From: Alphaproteobacteria bacterium
Lineage (GTDB): Bacteria; Pseudomonadota; Alphaproteobacteria; ATCC43930; CGMCC-115725
Assembly (NCBI GenBank): GCA_030040495.1
Contig: JASHTP010000267.1
Span: forward strand, 1 to 5,689
DNA length: 5,689 bases
Direction: 5' to 3'
In this document: one piece after another, positions 1-5,583 of the stretch
Position numbering within the stretch: the first letter of the stretch is position 1
Layout: each line of letters opens with the position of its first letter
Notes under the pieces: generated by a model
Told to the model about the DNA's origin: nothing
Database searches by the model: none
What the model saw: only the letters and a program-made list of their open reading frames with translations
Made by a program: the position numbers and the translations under genes

Positions 1-590
1 GGCCCAGATCGGCGGCGAGCCATCGTCCGCCGGCGCTGCAGCCGAAGGCGACGCGCGCCGGCGCCGCACCGCCGCGCGCCGCGCCGGCACGGGCGATTCA
101 GCGCGCCTCCTGGTTCGGCGGCGCGGCGGTCGTCCGTCCGGCGGTGCCGGCGCCCTATCGCTTCCGCTATCGCGACGGCGGACCGGCGATCGACGTCGAG
201 CCGCAGCGCCAGGTCGTGACTGTCGGCGGCAAGCGCAACGAGAAGGTGACGCTGACGGTGCATGTCGACGGCAAGCGCACCGGGATGATCGGCGTCTACC
301 TGGTCGAGCCCTCGACCGGAAAAGGTTATGTCGACGATCTCGACACCAAGGGCAAGGGCTACGACAAGCTCGAAGGGATCGGCGCGCTGCTGGTCTATCT
401 CATGGCGCGCGAGATGAGCGCGGTCGAGACCCATGACGTGCGCATCCCGCTGCCGGCGCCGCCGATGAAGGGCTTCTACCTGCATATGGGCTTCGAGGAG
501 CAGCACGGCACCCACGAGCTCAAGGGCGAAGCCGCCGATGTCTATGAGCGCTCGCGCAGCTCCGCCTTCGCGCGCCTCGAGCCGGGCTAA
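1..590 (+). CDS. C-terminal part of a modular protein with a GNAT-like acyltransferase domain (5' end outside the window)
   Basis: The reading frame is open from base 3 to the stop at 588-590, so the gene begins upstream of the window. A GTG at 144 could start a 148-residue protein, but it has no Shine-Dalgarno sequence. The frame before it is also coding-like, with mostly G/C third positions. Bases 3-140 encode a Pro/Ala/Arg-rich linker containing LQPK and AIQRA motifs. I recall such linkers from DUF4157-type and other polymorphic toxin or effector-like proteins. The rest looks like a GNAT fold: strands around VTLTVHVDG and GMIGVYLVEP, then KLEGIGALL (residues 76-84 from the GTG), which resembles the acetyl-CoA motif (R/Q)xxGx(G/A) with Lys first. 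FYLHMGF (111-117) matches the typical FYxxxGF motif B. The substrate is unknown. The domain could be a degenerate, non-catalytic GNAT. The gene is separated by 242 bases from the ABC operon and looks functionally unrelated to it. Confidence 0.6.
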   Translation, partial: PRSAASHRPPALQPKATRAGAAPPRAAPARAIQRASWFGGAAVVRPAVPAPYRFRYRDGGPAIDVEPQRQVVTVGGKRNEKVTLTVHVDGKRTGMIGVYLVEPSTGKGYVDDLDTKGKGYDKLEGIGALLVYLMAREMSAVETHDVRIPLPAPPMKGFYLHMGFEEQHGTHELKGEAADVYERSRSSAFARLEPG

Positions 591-596
591 CCGGCT
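580..596 (+). terminator. Short inverted repeat across the stop codon, weak terminator candidate
   Basis: AGCCGG (580-585) and CCGGCT (591-596) pair perfectly around a 5-base loop that contains the stop codon of the upstream gene. There is no following T-run, so intrinsic termination is doubtful. In such GC-rich DNA a 6-base stem may be chance. Confidence 0.15.
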
Positions 597-648
597 TCCC
601 GGCCGCTGCCGCGGCTCGCCCCGCGCCCGCCGCATCGGCATTCTGCCG

Positions 649-719
649 CAGCGGAATCCGAAAGCGGCAATGACCGATCCGCTTGCATGGCGTCCGAGCC
701 CGAACACCAGCGGAAACCG
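649..719. repeat. Two copies of a 12-base element, CAGCGGAAWCCG, upstream of the ABC operon promoter
   Basis: CAGCGGAATCCG lies at 649-660 and CAGCGGAAACCG at 708-719. They match at 11 of 12 positions, sit in the same orientation and start 59 bases apart. Each contains a small dyad, CGG-N3-CCG. The second copy ends 8 bases before the -35 hexamer at 728. The first copy also overlaps an imperfect 18-base palindrome (640-657) that could form a 7-pair stem with one G-U pair. Position and duplication suggest a regulator binding site, but no regulator gene is visible and the family is unknown. Confidence 0.35.
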
Positions 720-727
720 TGCGTTTC

Positions 728-757
728 TTGACAGTTTCTTGCGCGCAGCACTAGAGT
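728..757 (+). promoter_or_regulatory. Sigma-70-type promoter for the ABC importer operon
   Basis: A perfect -35 hexamer TTGACA (728-733) is followed after 18 bases by TAGAGT (752-757), a 4 of 6 match to TATAAT. Transcription would start near 764, giving a leader of about 70 bases before the ATG at 833. It stands in a locally less GC-rich stretch and is the best promoter-like sequence before the operon. Confidence 0.55.
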
Positions 758-820
758 TGCCGTGCGTTGTTATCCGTCCCGCTAGGTGCCAAGAAAATCC
801 CGGCAAAGCCGGCAAGCACA

Positions 821-827
821 GGGGAGG
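821..827 (+). promoter_or_regulatory. Ribosome binding site that fixes the start of the solute-binding protein
   Basis: GGGGAGG ends 5 bases before the ATG at 833. This rules against the longer in-frame TTG start at 767, which would put 22 extra residues before the Tat signal. A GTG at 830 is also in frame but is only 2 bases from the Shine-Dalgarno sequence. Confidence 0.75.
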
Positions 828-832
828 ATGTG

Positions 833-2140
833 ATGGCCAATCGCGACATGGTCGGCGCGACGAGCTCGCGCCGTGATTTTCTTCGCGTCGCCGCCGCAGG
901 CGCCTTGGGCACGGTGGTGGGGGTTCCGGCCGCCCGGGCGGCGCCGACGACGCTGACCTTTCTCCACGACAGCTCCTTCATCCGCGACTTCGACGCCTAT
1001 TTCCAGAATCAGCTGGCGCCGCGCTATCTGAAGGAGACCGGCACCAAGATCGATTACGAGCTCACCAGCGTCGGCACGCTGCAGACGCGGGTGTCGGCGA
1101 TCATCGAGACCGGATCGGGCGCCGACGTGCTGCTCAACAATTTCAACTGGCCCTTCCTCTACGACGAGAAATACGTCGATGTCAGCGACATCGCCGAGGA
1201 GATCGGCAAGGCGCAGGGCGGATGGTACGACGCCGCCAAGGAAGCGGTCGTCGTCAACGGCAAATGGAAGGCCATCCCCTTCGGCAATATCGGCCAGCTG
1301 ATGAACTACCGTATCGACTGGTTCCACGAGGTCGGCTACGACAAGTTCCCCGACACCTGGGAGGAGCTGCTCGAGGCGGGCATCAAGCTCAACGAAAAGG
1401 GGCATCCCTTCGGCTTCGAGCTGGGCCACGGCTTTGGCGACAATCACGGCTGGATCTACCCGCTGATGTGGTCCTTCGGCGCGCACGAGGTCGAGGCCGA
1501 CGGCACGACCGTCGTCGTCGACAGCGACGAGATGGCGCGCGCCGTCGATTTCGCCCGCACCTTCTTCCAGAAGACGACGCTCGAGGACTGCCTCGGCTGG
1601 AACGACGCCAGCAACAACAAGGCCTACCTCAGCCAGCAGATCTCCTGCACCAACAACGCCGAGAGCATCCTCTGGGTGGCGAAGCGCGATTTCCCGGAGA
1701 TCGCCGCGGTGACCGGCCAGACGCTGAACCCCAAAGGGCCGACCGGCAAGCGCTTCCACATCCTGCTGCCCTGGTCGCATTCGGTGTTCACCGGCGCCAC
1801 CGACATCGCCGCGGCGAAGGAGTTCCTGCGCTGGCTGATGCAGCCCCAGCAGCTCGAGGGCTGGTACGCCTCGGCCGAAAGCTATTACGCGCCCTACCTC
1901 CACGGCTACGACAACGCCAAGTTCTGGACCGCCGAGCCGCGCAACCTGCCCTATCGCGAATCGCTCGCGACCTCGCACCTGCCGGGCTGGCCGGCGCCGG
2001 TCAGCCGGCCGCAGGCCGAGGTGATCGCCAAATACGTGATCATCGACATGTTCGCCAAGGCGTGCGGCGGCGCCAACACCAAGGAGGTGATGAAGACGGC
2101 GCAGGCCCAGGTCAAGCAGATCTACGGCCAGCCCGCCTGA
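833..2140 (+). CDS. ABC transporter extracellular solute-binding protein, family 1 (carbohydrate type), Tat-exported
   Basis: This 435-residue protein would capture a solute in the periplasm and deliver it to the two permeases encoded directly downstream. The N-terminus carries a twin-arginine signal, SRRDFL at residues 12-17, followed by an Ala/Gly/Val-rich hydrophobic stretch. A likely signal peptidase site lies after PAARA (residue 36). Tat export implies folding in the cytoplasm. The mature protein has the usual size and pattern of SBP_bac_1 proteins: a first-lobe TLTFLHDSS strand, a GSGADVLLNN segment, a GKWKAIPFGNIGQLMNYRIDWF hinge-like region, and a C-terminal KEFLRWLMQPQQ helix typical of the family. 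The many Trp, Tyr and acidic residues fit binding of a sugar or polyol. The true substrate cannot be read from sequence. It is the first gene of a three-gene operon, with the next start 13 bases after its stop. Confidence 0.9.
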   Translation: MANRDMVGATSSRRDFLRVAAAGALGTVVGVPAARAAPTTLTFLHDSSFIRDFDAYFQNQLAPRYLKETGTKIDYELTSVGTLQTRVSAIIETGSGADVLLNNFNWPFLYDEKYVDVSDIAEEIGKAQGGWYDAAKEAVVVNGKWKAIPFGNIGQLMNYRIDWFHEVGYDKFPDTWEELLEAGIKLNEKGHPFGFELGHGFGDNHGWIYPLMWSFGAHEVEADGTTVVVDSDEMARAVDFARTFFQKTTLEDCLGWNDASNNKAYLSQQISCTNNAESILWVAKRDFPEIAAVTGQTLNPKGPTGKRFHILLPWSHSVFTGATDIAAAKEFLRWLMQPQQLEGWYASAESYYAPYLHGYDNAKFWTAEPRNLPYRESLATSHLPGWPAPVSRPQAEVIAKYVIIDMFAKACGGANTKEVMKTAQAQVKQIYGQPA

Positions 2141-2153
2141 CGGAGGCGGACCG

Positions 2154-3086
2154 ATGGTCCTGCGCTCGGAATCGGCGGTCGCGGTGCCGGCGCGGCCGCT
2201 GTCGCGGGCGCGGTTCCGGATCAAGGAGGGCACGGCGTTCGGCTGGATGATGGCGGCGCTGCCGCTCCTCTTCCTCGTCGCCTTCGTCGGCTATCCCTTC
2301 GTCTACGGCATCTGGCTCAGCCTCGAGAACCGCTCGGTCGCGCGGCCGGCGGTCTTCGTCGGCCTCGGCAACTTCATCGCCGACGCCAGGGACCCGGTGT
2401 TCTGGCAGGTGGTGCGCAACACTTTCGTCTACACCATCGTCGCCACCGTCCTGAAGGCGGGCGGCGGGCTCGCCCTCGCTCTCGTCATGAACCAGAATTT
2501 CCGCGGGAAGAATCTGGTGCGGGCGATGGTGCTGCTGCCGTTCATCGTGCCGACGGTGCTCAGCACGATCGCCTGGATGTGGATCCTCGACCCCGCCTTC
2601 AGCGTGCTCAACTGGTTCCTGGTGCATCTCGGCGAGCGGCCGCCGGGCCCGTCCTGGCTGGGCAATCCCTACCTCGCCATGGGCTCGGTGATCTTCGTCA
2701 ACACCTGGCGCGGCCTGCCCTTCTACGCCATCACGCTGCTCGCCGGCCTGCAGACCATTCCGGGCGACCTCTACGACGCCGCCACCATCGACGGCGCCGG
2801 CTCCTGGCACCGCTTCCGCTACGTCACCCTGCCGCTGCTGCAGCCGGTGATCCTCATCGTCACCATGTTCTCGGTGATCTTCACCTTCTCCGACTTCCAG
2901 CTCGTCTATGTGCTGACGCGCGGCGGACCGGCCAACGCCACCCACCTCTTCGCCACATATTCCTTCGACATCGCGATGAGCGCCGGCCAGCTGGGCCGCG
3001 GCGCGTCGGTGGCGCTCGCCATGCTGCCGGCGCTCGCCCTGGTGATCGCCGCGCTCACGCTTTACATGAGGAGACGCCGATGGTGA
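2154..3086 (+). CDS. ABC transporter permease, MalF/UgpA-type (sugar importer)
   Basis: This 310-residue inner-membrane protein is one half of the translocation channel. About six hydrophobic segments are visible, near residues 29-54, 88-112, 121-145, 172-200, 230-254 and 283-305. The cytoplasmic coupling (EAA) loop that docks on the ATPase is clear at 207-231, YDAATIDGAG through TLPLLQP. The LTRGGP motif (254-259) and the following aromatic stretch are usual for MalF-like subunits. The N-terminal tail lacks the large extra domain of enteric MalF, as in most UgpA/LacF-type proteins. The ATG at 2154 follows a GGAGGCGGA ribosome binding site (2142-2150). The gene is tightly coupled to its neighbours: 13 bases after the binding protein, and overlapping the second permease by 7 bases. 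Confidence 0.92.
   Translation: MVLRSESAVAVPARPLSRARFRIKEGTAFGWMMAALPLLFLVAFVGYPFVYGIWLSLENRSVARPAVFVGLGNFIADARDPVFWQVVRNTFVYTIVATVLKAGGGLALALVMNQNFRGKNLVRAMVLLPFIVPTVLSTIAWMWILDPAFSVLNWFLVHLGERPPGPSWLGNPYLAMGSVIFVNTWRGLPFYAITLLAGLQTIPGDLYDAATIDGAGSWHRFRYVTLPLLQPVILIVTMFSVIFTFSDFQLVYVLTRGGPANATHLFATYSFDIAMSAGQLGRGASVALAMLPALALVIAALTLYMRRRRW
3068..3074 (+). promoter_or_regulatory. Ribosome binding site for the second permease, inside the first permease gene
   Basis: GAGGAGA lies 5 bases before the ATG at 3080 and 11 before the alternative ATG at 3086, which favours the start at 3080. The site sits within the last codons of the upstream permease, so the two genes are probably translationally coupled. 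Confidence 0.6.
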
Positions 3087-3925
3087 TGCGCGGCGGCTGG
3101 CGCGTGAAGCTGCTGCAGCTCTGGCTGCCCCTCGGCTTCTTCCTGCTCTTCACCCTTTTCCCGTTCTACTGGATGACGGTGACGTCGCTGAAGCCCAACG
3201 CCGAGCTCTACAACACGCAGATGATGCCGCTGCTGCTCTATCACCCGACGCTGAAGCACTACGTCGATCTCCTGACCCAGACCTCGTTCCTGCTCTGGAC
3301 CTGGAACACCATGCTGGTGGCGGTGGTGTCGACGGCGATCTCGCTGGTGCTCGGCACCATGCTCGCCTACCCGCTGGCGCGCATAAACTTCCCGGGCTCG
3401 GCGCTGATCGCCTTCGCCGTGGCGGCCACGTATCTCGTGCCGCAGCCGCTGCTCTTCATCCCGATGGCGGACATCATCAACCGGATGGGCCTGGGCGACA
3501 CCCTCACGTCGGTGATCCTGACCTATCCGACGATGCTGGTGCCATTCTGCGCCTGGCTGCTCATGGGCTATTTCAAGAGCGTGCCGCACGAGCTCGAAGA
3601 GGCGGCGCGGATCGACGGGGCGAGCCATTTCCAGGCGATGTGGCGGATCGTGCTGCCGCTCTGCACGCCGGGCTTCATCTCGGCCGGCATCTTCGCCTTC
3701 ACCCTGGCGCAGAACGAGTTCCTCTACGCCCTCATCTTCCTCACCAAGACCGACGTCCGCACCGTCCCGGTCGGCGCCATCGCCGAGCTGATCCGCGGCG
3801 ACGTCTTCTACTGGGGCCAGCTCATGGCCGCGGCGTTGCTCGGCTCGATTCCGGTGGCGATCATCTACTCGTTCTTCGTCGAGCACTACGTGGCGGGGCT
3901 CACGGCGGGCTCGGTGAAGGGCTAA
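3080..3925 (+). CDS. ABC transporter permease, MalG/UgpE-type (sugar importer)
   Basis: This 281-residue inner-membrane protein forms the second half of the importer channel. Hydrophobic segments are seen near residues 13-33, 74-98, 108-130, 143-163, 197-220 and 246-268. TSLKP (35-39) after the first segment and the ending GLTAGSVKG are hallmarks of MalG-like permeases. The coupling loop ELEEAARIDGAS through RIVLPL spans 171-194 and matches the EAA consensus very well. The start at 3080 overlaps the first permease stop (ATGGTGA). An ATG at 3086 would remove two residues and cannot be excluded. No ATP-binding subunit follows: the next gene is convergent, and the stop codons share 4 bases. The importer must therefore use an ATPase encoded elsewhere. 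Confidence 0.92.
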   Translation: MVMRGGWRVKLLQLWLPLGFFLLFTLFPFYWMTVTSLKPNAELYNTQMMPLLLYHPTLKHYVDLLTQTSFLLWTWNTMLVAVVSTAISLVLGTMLAYPLARINFPGSALIAFAVAATYLVPQPLLFIPMADIINRMGLGDTLTSVILTYPTMLVPFCAWLLMGYFKSVPHELEEAARIDGASHFQAMWRIVLPLCTPGFISAGIFAFTLAQNEFLYALIFLTKTDVRTVPVGAIAELIRGDVFYWGQLMAAALLGSIPVAIIYSFFVEHYVAGLTAGSVKG

Positions 3926-5136
3926 AGCGGCTCGCCGCGCACCAGCCGCGGCAGGTCGCCGACCATGCCCATGGCATGGCGCATCAGCAGGCGCTTCACC
4001 GGCGGCAGAAGGTCGATGACGGCAAGGCCGAGATCGCGCGCCAGCCGCACCGGCGGCACGGCGTTGGAGAAGAGCCGGTTGAGCCCGTCGGTGACCGCGG
4101 CAAGGGTGAGGTTGTCGAAGCGGCGCCTTCGCTCGTAGCGAAGCAGCACCTCCGGCGTGGCGATGTCGAGCCCGAGCCGGCGCGCATCGACGACGAGCTC
4201 GGCGAGCGCGGCGATGTCGCGGATGCCGAGATTGAGCCCCTGCCCGGCGATGGGATGGATGACATGGGCGGCATCGCCGACCAGCGCCAGGCGGGGCGCC
4301 GTGTAGTGCTCGGCATGGAGCAGCGCCAGCGGATAGGACCAGCGCGGCCCCGTCACCTCGACCGCGCCGAGGAAGTCGCCGAAGCGGCGGCCGAGCTCGG
4401 CGGCGAAGCCGCTCTCGTCGAGCGCCATGATCTCCGGCGCGAGCTCGGCGCGCTCGGTCCACACGATCGACGAGCGCTGCCCGGTCATCGGCAGGATGGC
4501 GAACGGCCCGGCCGGCAGGAAATGCTCGACCGCGACGCCGCGGTGCGGCAAGGCGTGGCGCACGGTGCAGACGATGCCGGTCTGCGGATAGTCCCAGTCG
4601 ATGGTGCGGATGCCGGCGGCGCGGCGCAAGGGCGAGTGCTTGCCGTCGCAGGCGGCGACGAGCTCGCCCTTGATGCGGCTGCCGTCGCCGAGCAGCGCCG
4701 TGGCGGCGGCGGCGCCGCGCTCGACCTGCTCGACCGTGAGCGGCGCCAGGTGCCTGAGGCTCGGCAGCGCCCGCGCGCGTTCGATGAGCGCGCGGCGCAG
4801 CACGCGGTTCTCGACGATGTAGCCGAGCGGCGCGTCGCCGAGATCGCGGTGGTCGTAATGCAGGAAGAGCGGCGATTCGCCGTCGGCGACGCGAATCTCG
4901 AGGATCGGCTCGGCCTCCGAAGCGACCAGCGGCCAGAGGCCGATGCCGTCCAGCACCTGCTTCGAGCCATGGGCGATGGCGGTGGTGCGGCCGTCGAACG
5001 GCTCCGCCAGCATGTCGTCGGGAGCCTCGCGGTCGATGACCGCGACCTCGATGCCGGCCGCGGCGCAGGCGATGCCGAGGGTGAGCCCGGCGAGACCGCC
5101 GCCGACGATGATGAGCTCGACCCGTTGCCGCTCCAT
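3922..5136 (-). CDS. FAD-dependent UbiH/UbiF/COQ6-family ubiquinone biosynthesis hydroxylase
   Basis: This 404-residue flavoprotein monooxygenase most likely hydroxylates the aromatic ring of a ubiquinone precursor, using FAD, NAD(P)H or another reductant, and O2. The Rossmann motif VGGGLAG (G12, G14, G17) binds the FAD ADP moiety, with D35 at the end of the second strand. FDGRTTAIA (47-55) fits the family's conserved DxRxxA segment. The DG motif is CDGKHSPLRR (163-172). GDAAHVIHPIAGQGLNLGIRD (287-307) is the flavin ribityl-binding GD motif with the HPxxGQGLNLGxxD signature of the UbiH/COQ6 group. Length is normal and all key motifs are intact. The ATG at 5134-5136 is the only usual start in the frame, which is closed by a stop at 5170-5172. 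No Shine-Dalgarno sequence is seen. Which ring carbon is hydroxylated (UbiH, UbiF, UbiL or UbiM role) cannot be told from sequence. No promoter is obvious. Confidence 0.9.
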   Translation of the reverse strand: MERQRVELIIVGGGLAGLTLGIACAAAGIEVAVIDREAPDDMLAEPFDGRTTAIAHGSKQVLDGIGLWPLVASEAEPILEIRVADGESPLFLHYDHRDLGDAPLGYIVENRVLRRALIERARALPSLRHLAPLTVEQVERGAAAATALLGDGSRIKGELVAACDGKHSPLRRAAGIRTIDWDYPQTGIVCTVRHALPHRGVAVEHFLPAGPFAILPMTGQRSSIVWTERAELAPEIMALDESGFAAELGRRFGDFLGAVEVTGPRWSYPLALLHAEHYTAPRLALVGDAAHVIHPIAGQGLNLGIRDIAALAELVVDARRLGLDIATPEVLLRYERRRRFDNLTLAAVTDGLNRLFSNAVPPVRLARDLGLAVIDLLPPVKRLLMRHAMGMVGDLPRLVRGEPL

Positions 5137-5307
5137 GCGGCGGAGGATGGGGCGCGCGGCCCGGCTTGTCTACCGCCGCAGATGACGCCACCGCGGCCGG
5201 GCGCCGATGATCGCCAGGATGGCGAGCCGGGACAGCTCGACGCTGGCGGCGCCTTGCGCCACCGAGACTGCCAAGGCGGTTGTCGATCAGCGACCAGAAG
5301 GCGGCCG

Positions 5308-5343
5308 CGGCCGGAACCTGATCCAAGCCTCAGGGGCCGGCCG
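5308..5343. repeat. Long imperfect hairpin upstream of the hydroxylase gene
   Basis: Seven bases, CGGCCGG (5308-5314), pair with CCGGCCG (5337-5343). After an AA/GG internal mismatch, CCTGA (5317-5321) pairs with TCAGG (5330-5334) around an 8-base loop. Twelve pairs in 36 bases is more than the surrounding DNA shows. There is no T-run on either side, so it is not a standard terminator. It could be a leader structure of the minus-strand hydroxylase transcript. Confidence 0.35.
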
Positions 5344-5494
5344 AAGCAGCGACGGAGCGGCAGGTCGATGCCGCGATCCAGGCAAATCGCCCGCAAGATG
5401 AGCAATCGACGGCTTTCTGCTTAAAAAATGAACAGACAGCTCGGGCCGACGCGCGGTTTGCCGCGGCCGGGCCGCCGTCGCCGCCGTGGCTCCA

Positions 5495-5510
5495 TGGCAC
5501 GATTCTTGAT
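5495..5510 (+). promoter_or_regulatory. Candidate sigma-54 (RpoN) promoter for the right-hand gene
   Basis: TGGCAC (5495-5500), five bases, then TTGAT (5506-5510) fits the -24/-12 consensus TGGCAC-N5-TTGCW with exact spacing. The -24 GG is intact and a G follows TGGCAC as in the best sites. The one important mismatch is A for C in the -12 GC pair. Transcription would start near 5520, about 64 bases before the ATG at 5584. Sigma-54 promoters depend on an enhancer-binding protein such as NtrC, which would suggest nitrogen control. Confidence 0.5.
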
Positions 5511-5512
5511 AT

Positions 5513-5543
5513 CACCCGACGGCGGCCGGGTGGGGGAGCCGTC
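5513..5543 (+). other. Structured leader: two interleaved 6-pair helices
   Basis: CACCCG (5513-5518) pairs with CGGGTG (5527-5532), and GACGGC (5518-5523) pairs with GCCGTC (5538-5543). The arms are interleaved, so they form either an H-type pseudoknot or two alternative hairpins sharing base 5518. If transcription starts near 5520, only the second helix is mostly in the RNA. The first would then be a DNA dyad next to the start point. GC-rich chance pairing is possible. Confidence 0.25.
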
Positions 5544-5568
5544 TCGGCCGAAATCTCGTCATCCTTGC

Positions 5569-5575
5569 GGGAGGT
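5569..5575 (+). promoter_or_regulatory. Ribosome binding site of the right-hand gene
   Basis: GGGAGGT lies 8 bases before the ATG at 5584, a strong Shine-Dalgarno sequence at good spacing. It supports this start and the reality of the truncated gene. Confidence 0.7.
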
Positions 5576-5583
5576 AAGCTCAC

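Larger units (their letters stand above)
5137..5583. other. Divergent intergenic region between the hydroxylase and the right-hand exported-protein gene
   Basis: These 447 bases hold no convincing full gene. From left to right I see a short coding-like frame on the minus strand (5170-5274), a long imperfect hairpin (5308-5343), an AT-rich island around 5421-5432, a sigma-54-type promoter (5495-5510), a GC-rich structured leader (5513-5543) and a ribosome binding site (5569-5575). A 61-codon minus-strand frame (5330-5515) lacks a ribosome site and recognisable features and was not called. No tRNA or other known RNA was recognised. Confidence 0.5.

Noticed and set aside
144..146. GTG at 144 as the true start of the left-hand gene.
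   Set aside because: There is no Shine-Dalgarno sequence, and the upstream frame is open and coding-like to the window edge, so a longer gene is more likely.
767..832. A 22-residue N-terminal extension of the solute-binding protein from a TTG start.
   Set aside because: It would put the Tat signal inside the protein, overlaps the leader, and ignores the strong GGGGAGG site directly before the ATG at 833.
782..2233. A 483-codon open frame on the minus strand over the binding protein gene.
   Set aside because: It is a shadow of the GC-biased plus-strand gene: low-complexity composition and no recognisable domain, while the plus strand has a complete family 1 binding protein.
3927..3938. A small GCGG/CCGC hairpin just after the permease stop, considered as a terminator.
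   Set aside because: It has only a 4-base stem with no T-run and lies inside the convergent hydroxylase coding sequence.
3062..5326. A 754-codon open frame on the minus strand across the permease and hydroxylase region.
   Set aside because: It reads Arg/Ala/His-rich nonsense in another frame of the hydroxylase gene and runs antisense through the permease. Both real genes have full motif sets.
3640..5424. A 594-codon open frame on the plus strand over the hydroxylase gene.
   Set aside because: It is antisense shadow coding of a high-GC gene, with repetitive Arg/Ala/Asp/Glu composition and no domain signature.
5330..5515. A 61-codon minus-strand frame in the divergent intergenic region.
   Set aside because: It has no ribosome site and no recognisable motif, and it overlaps the sigma-54 candidate promoter.
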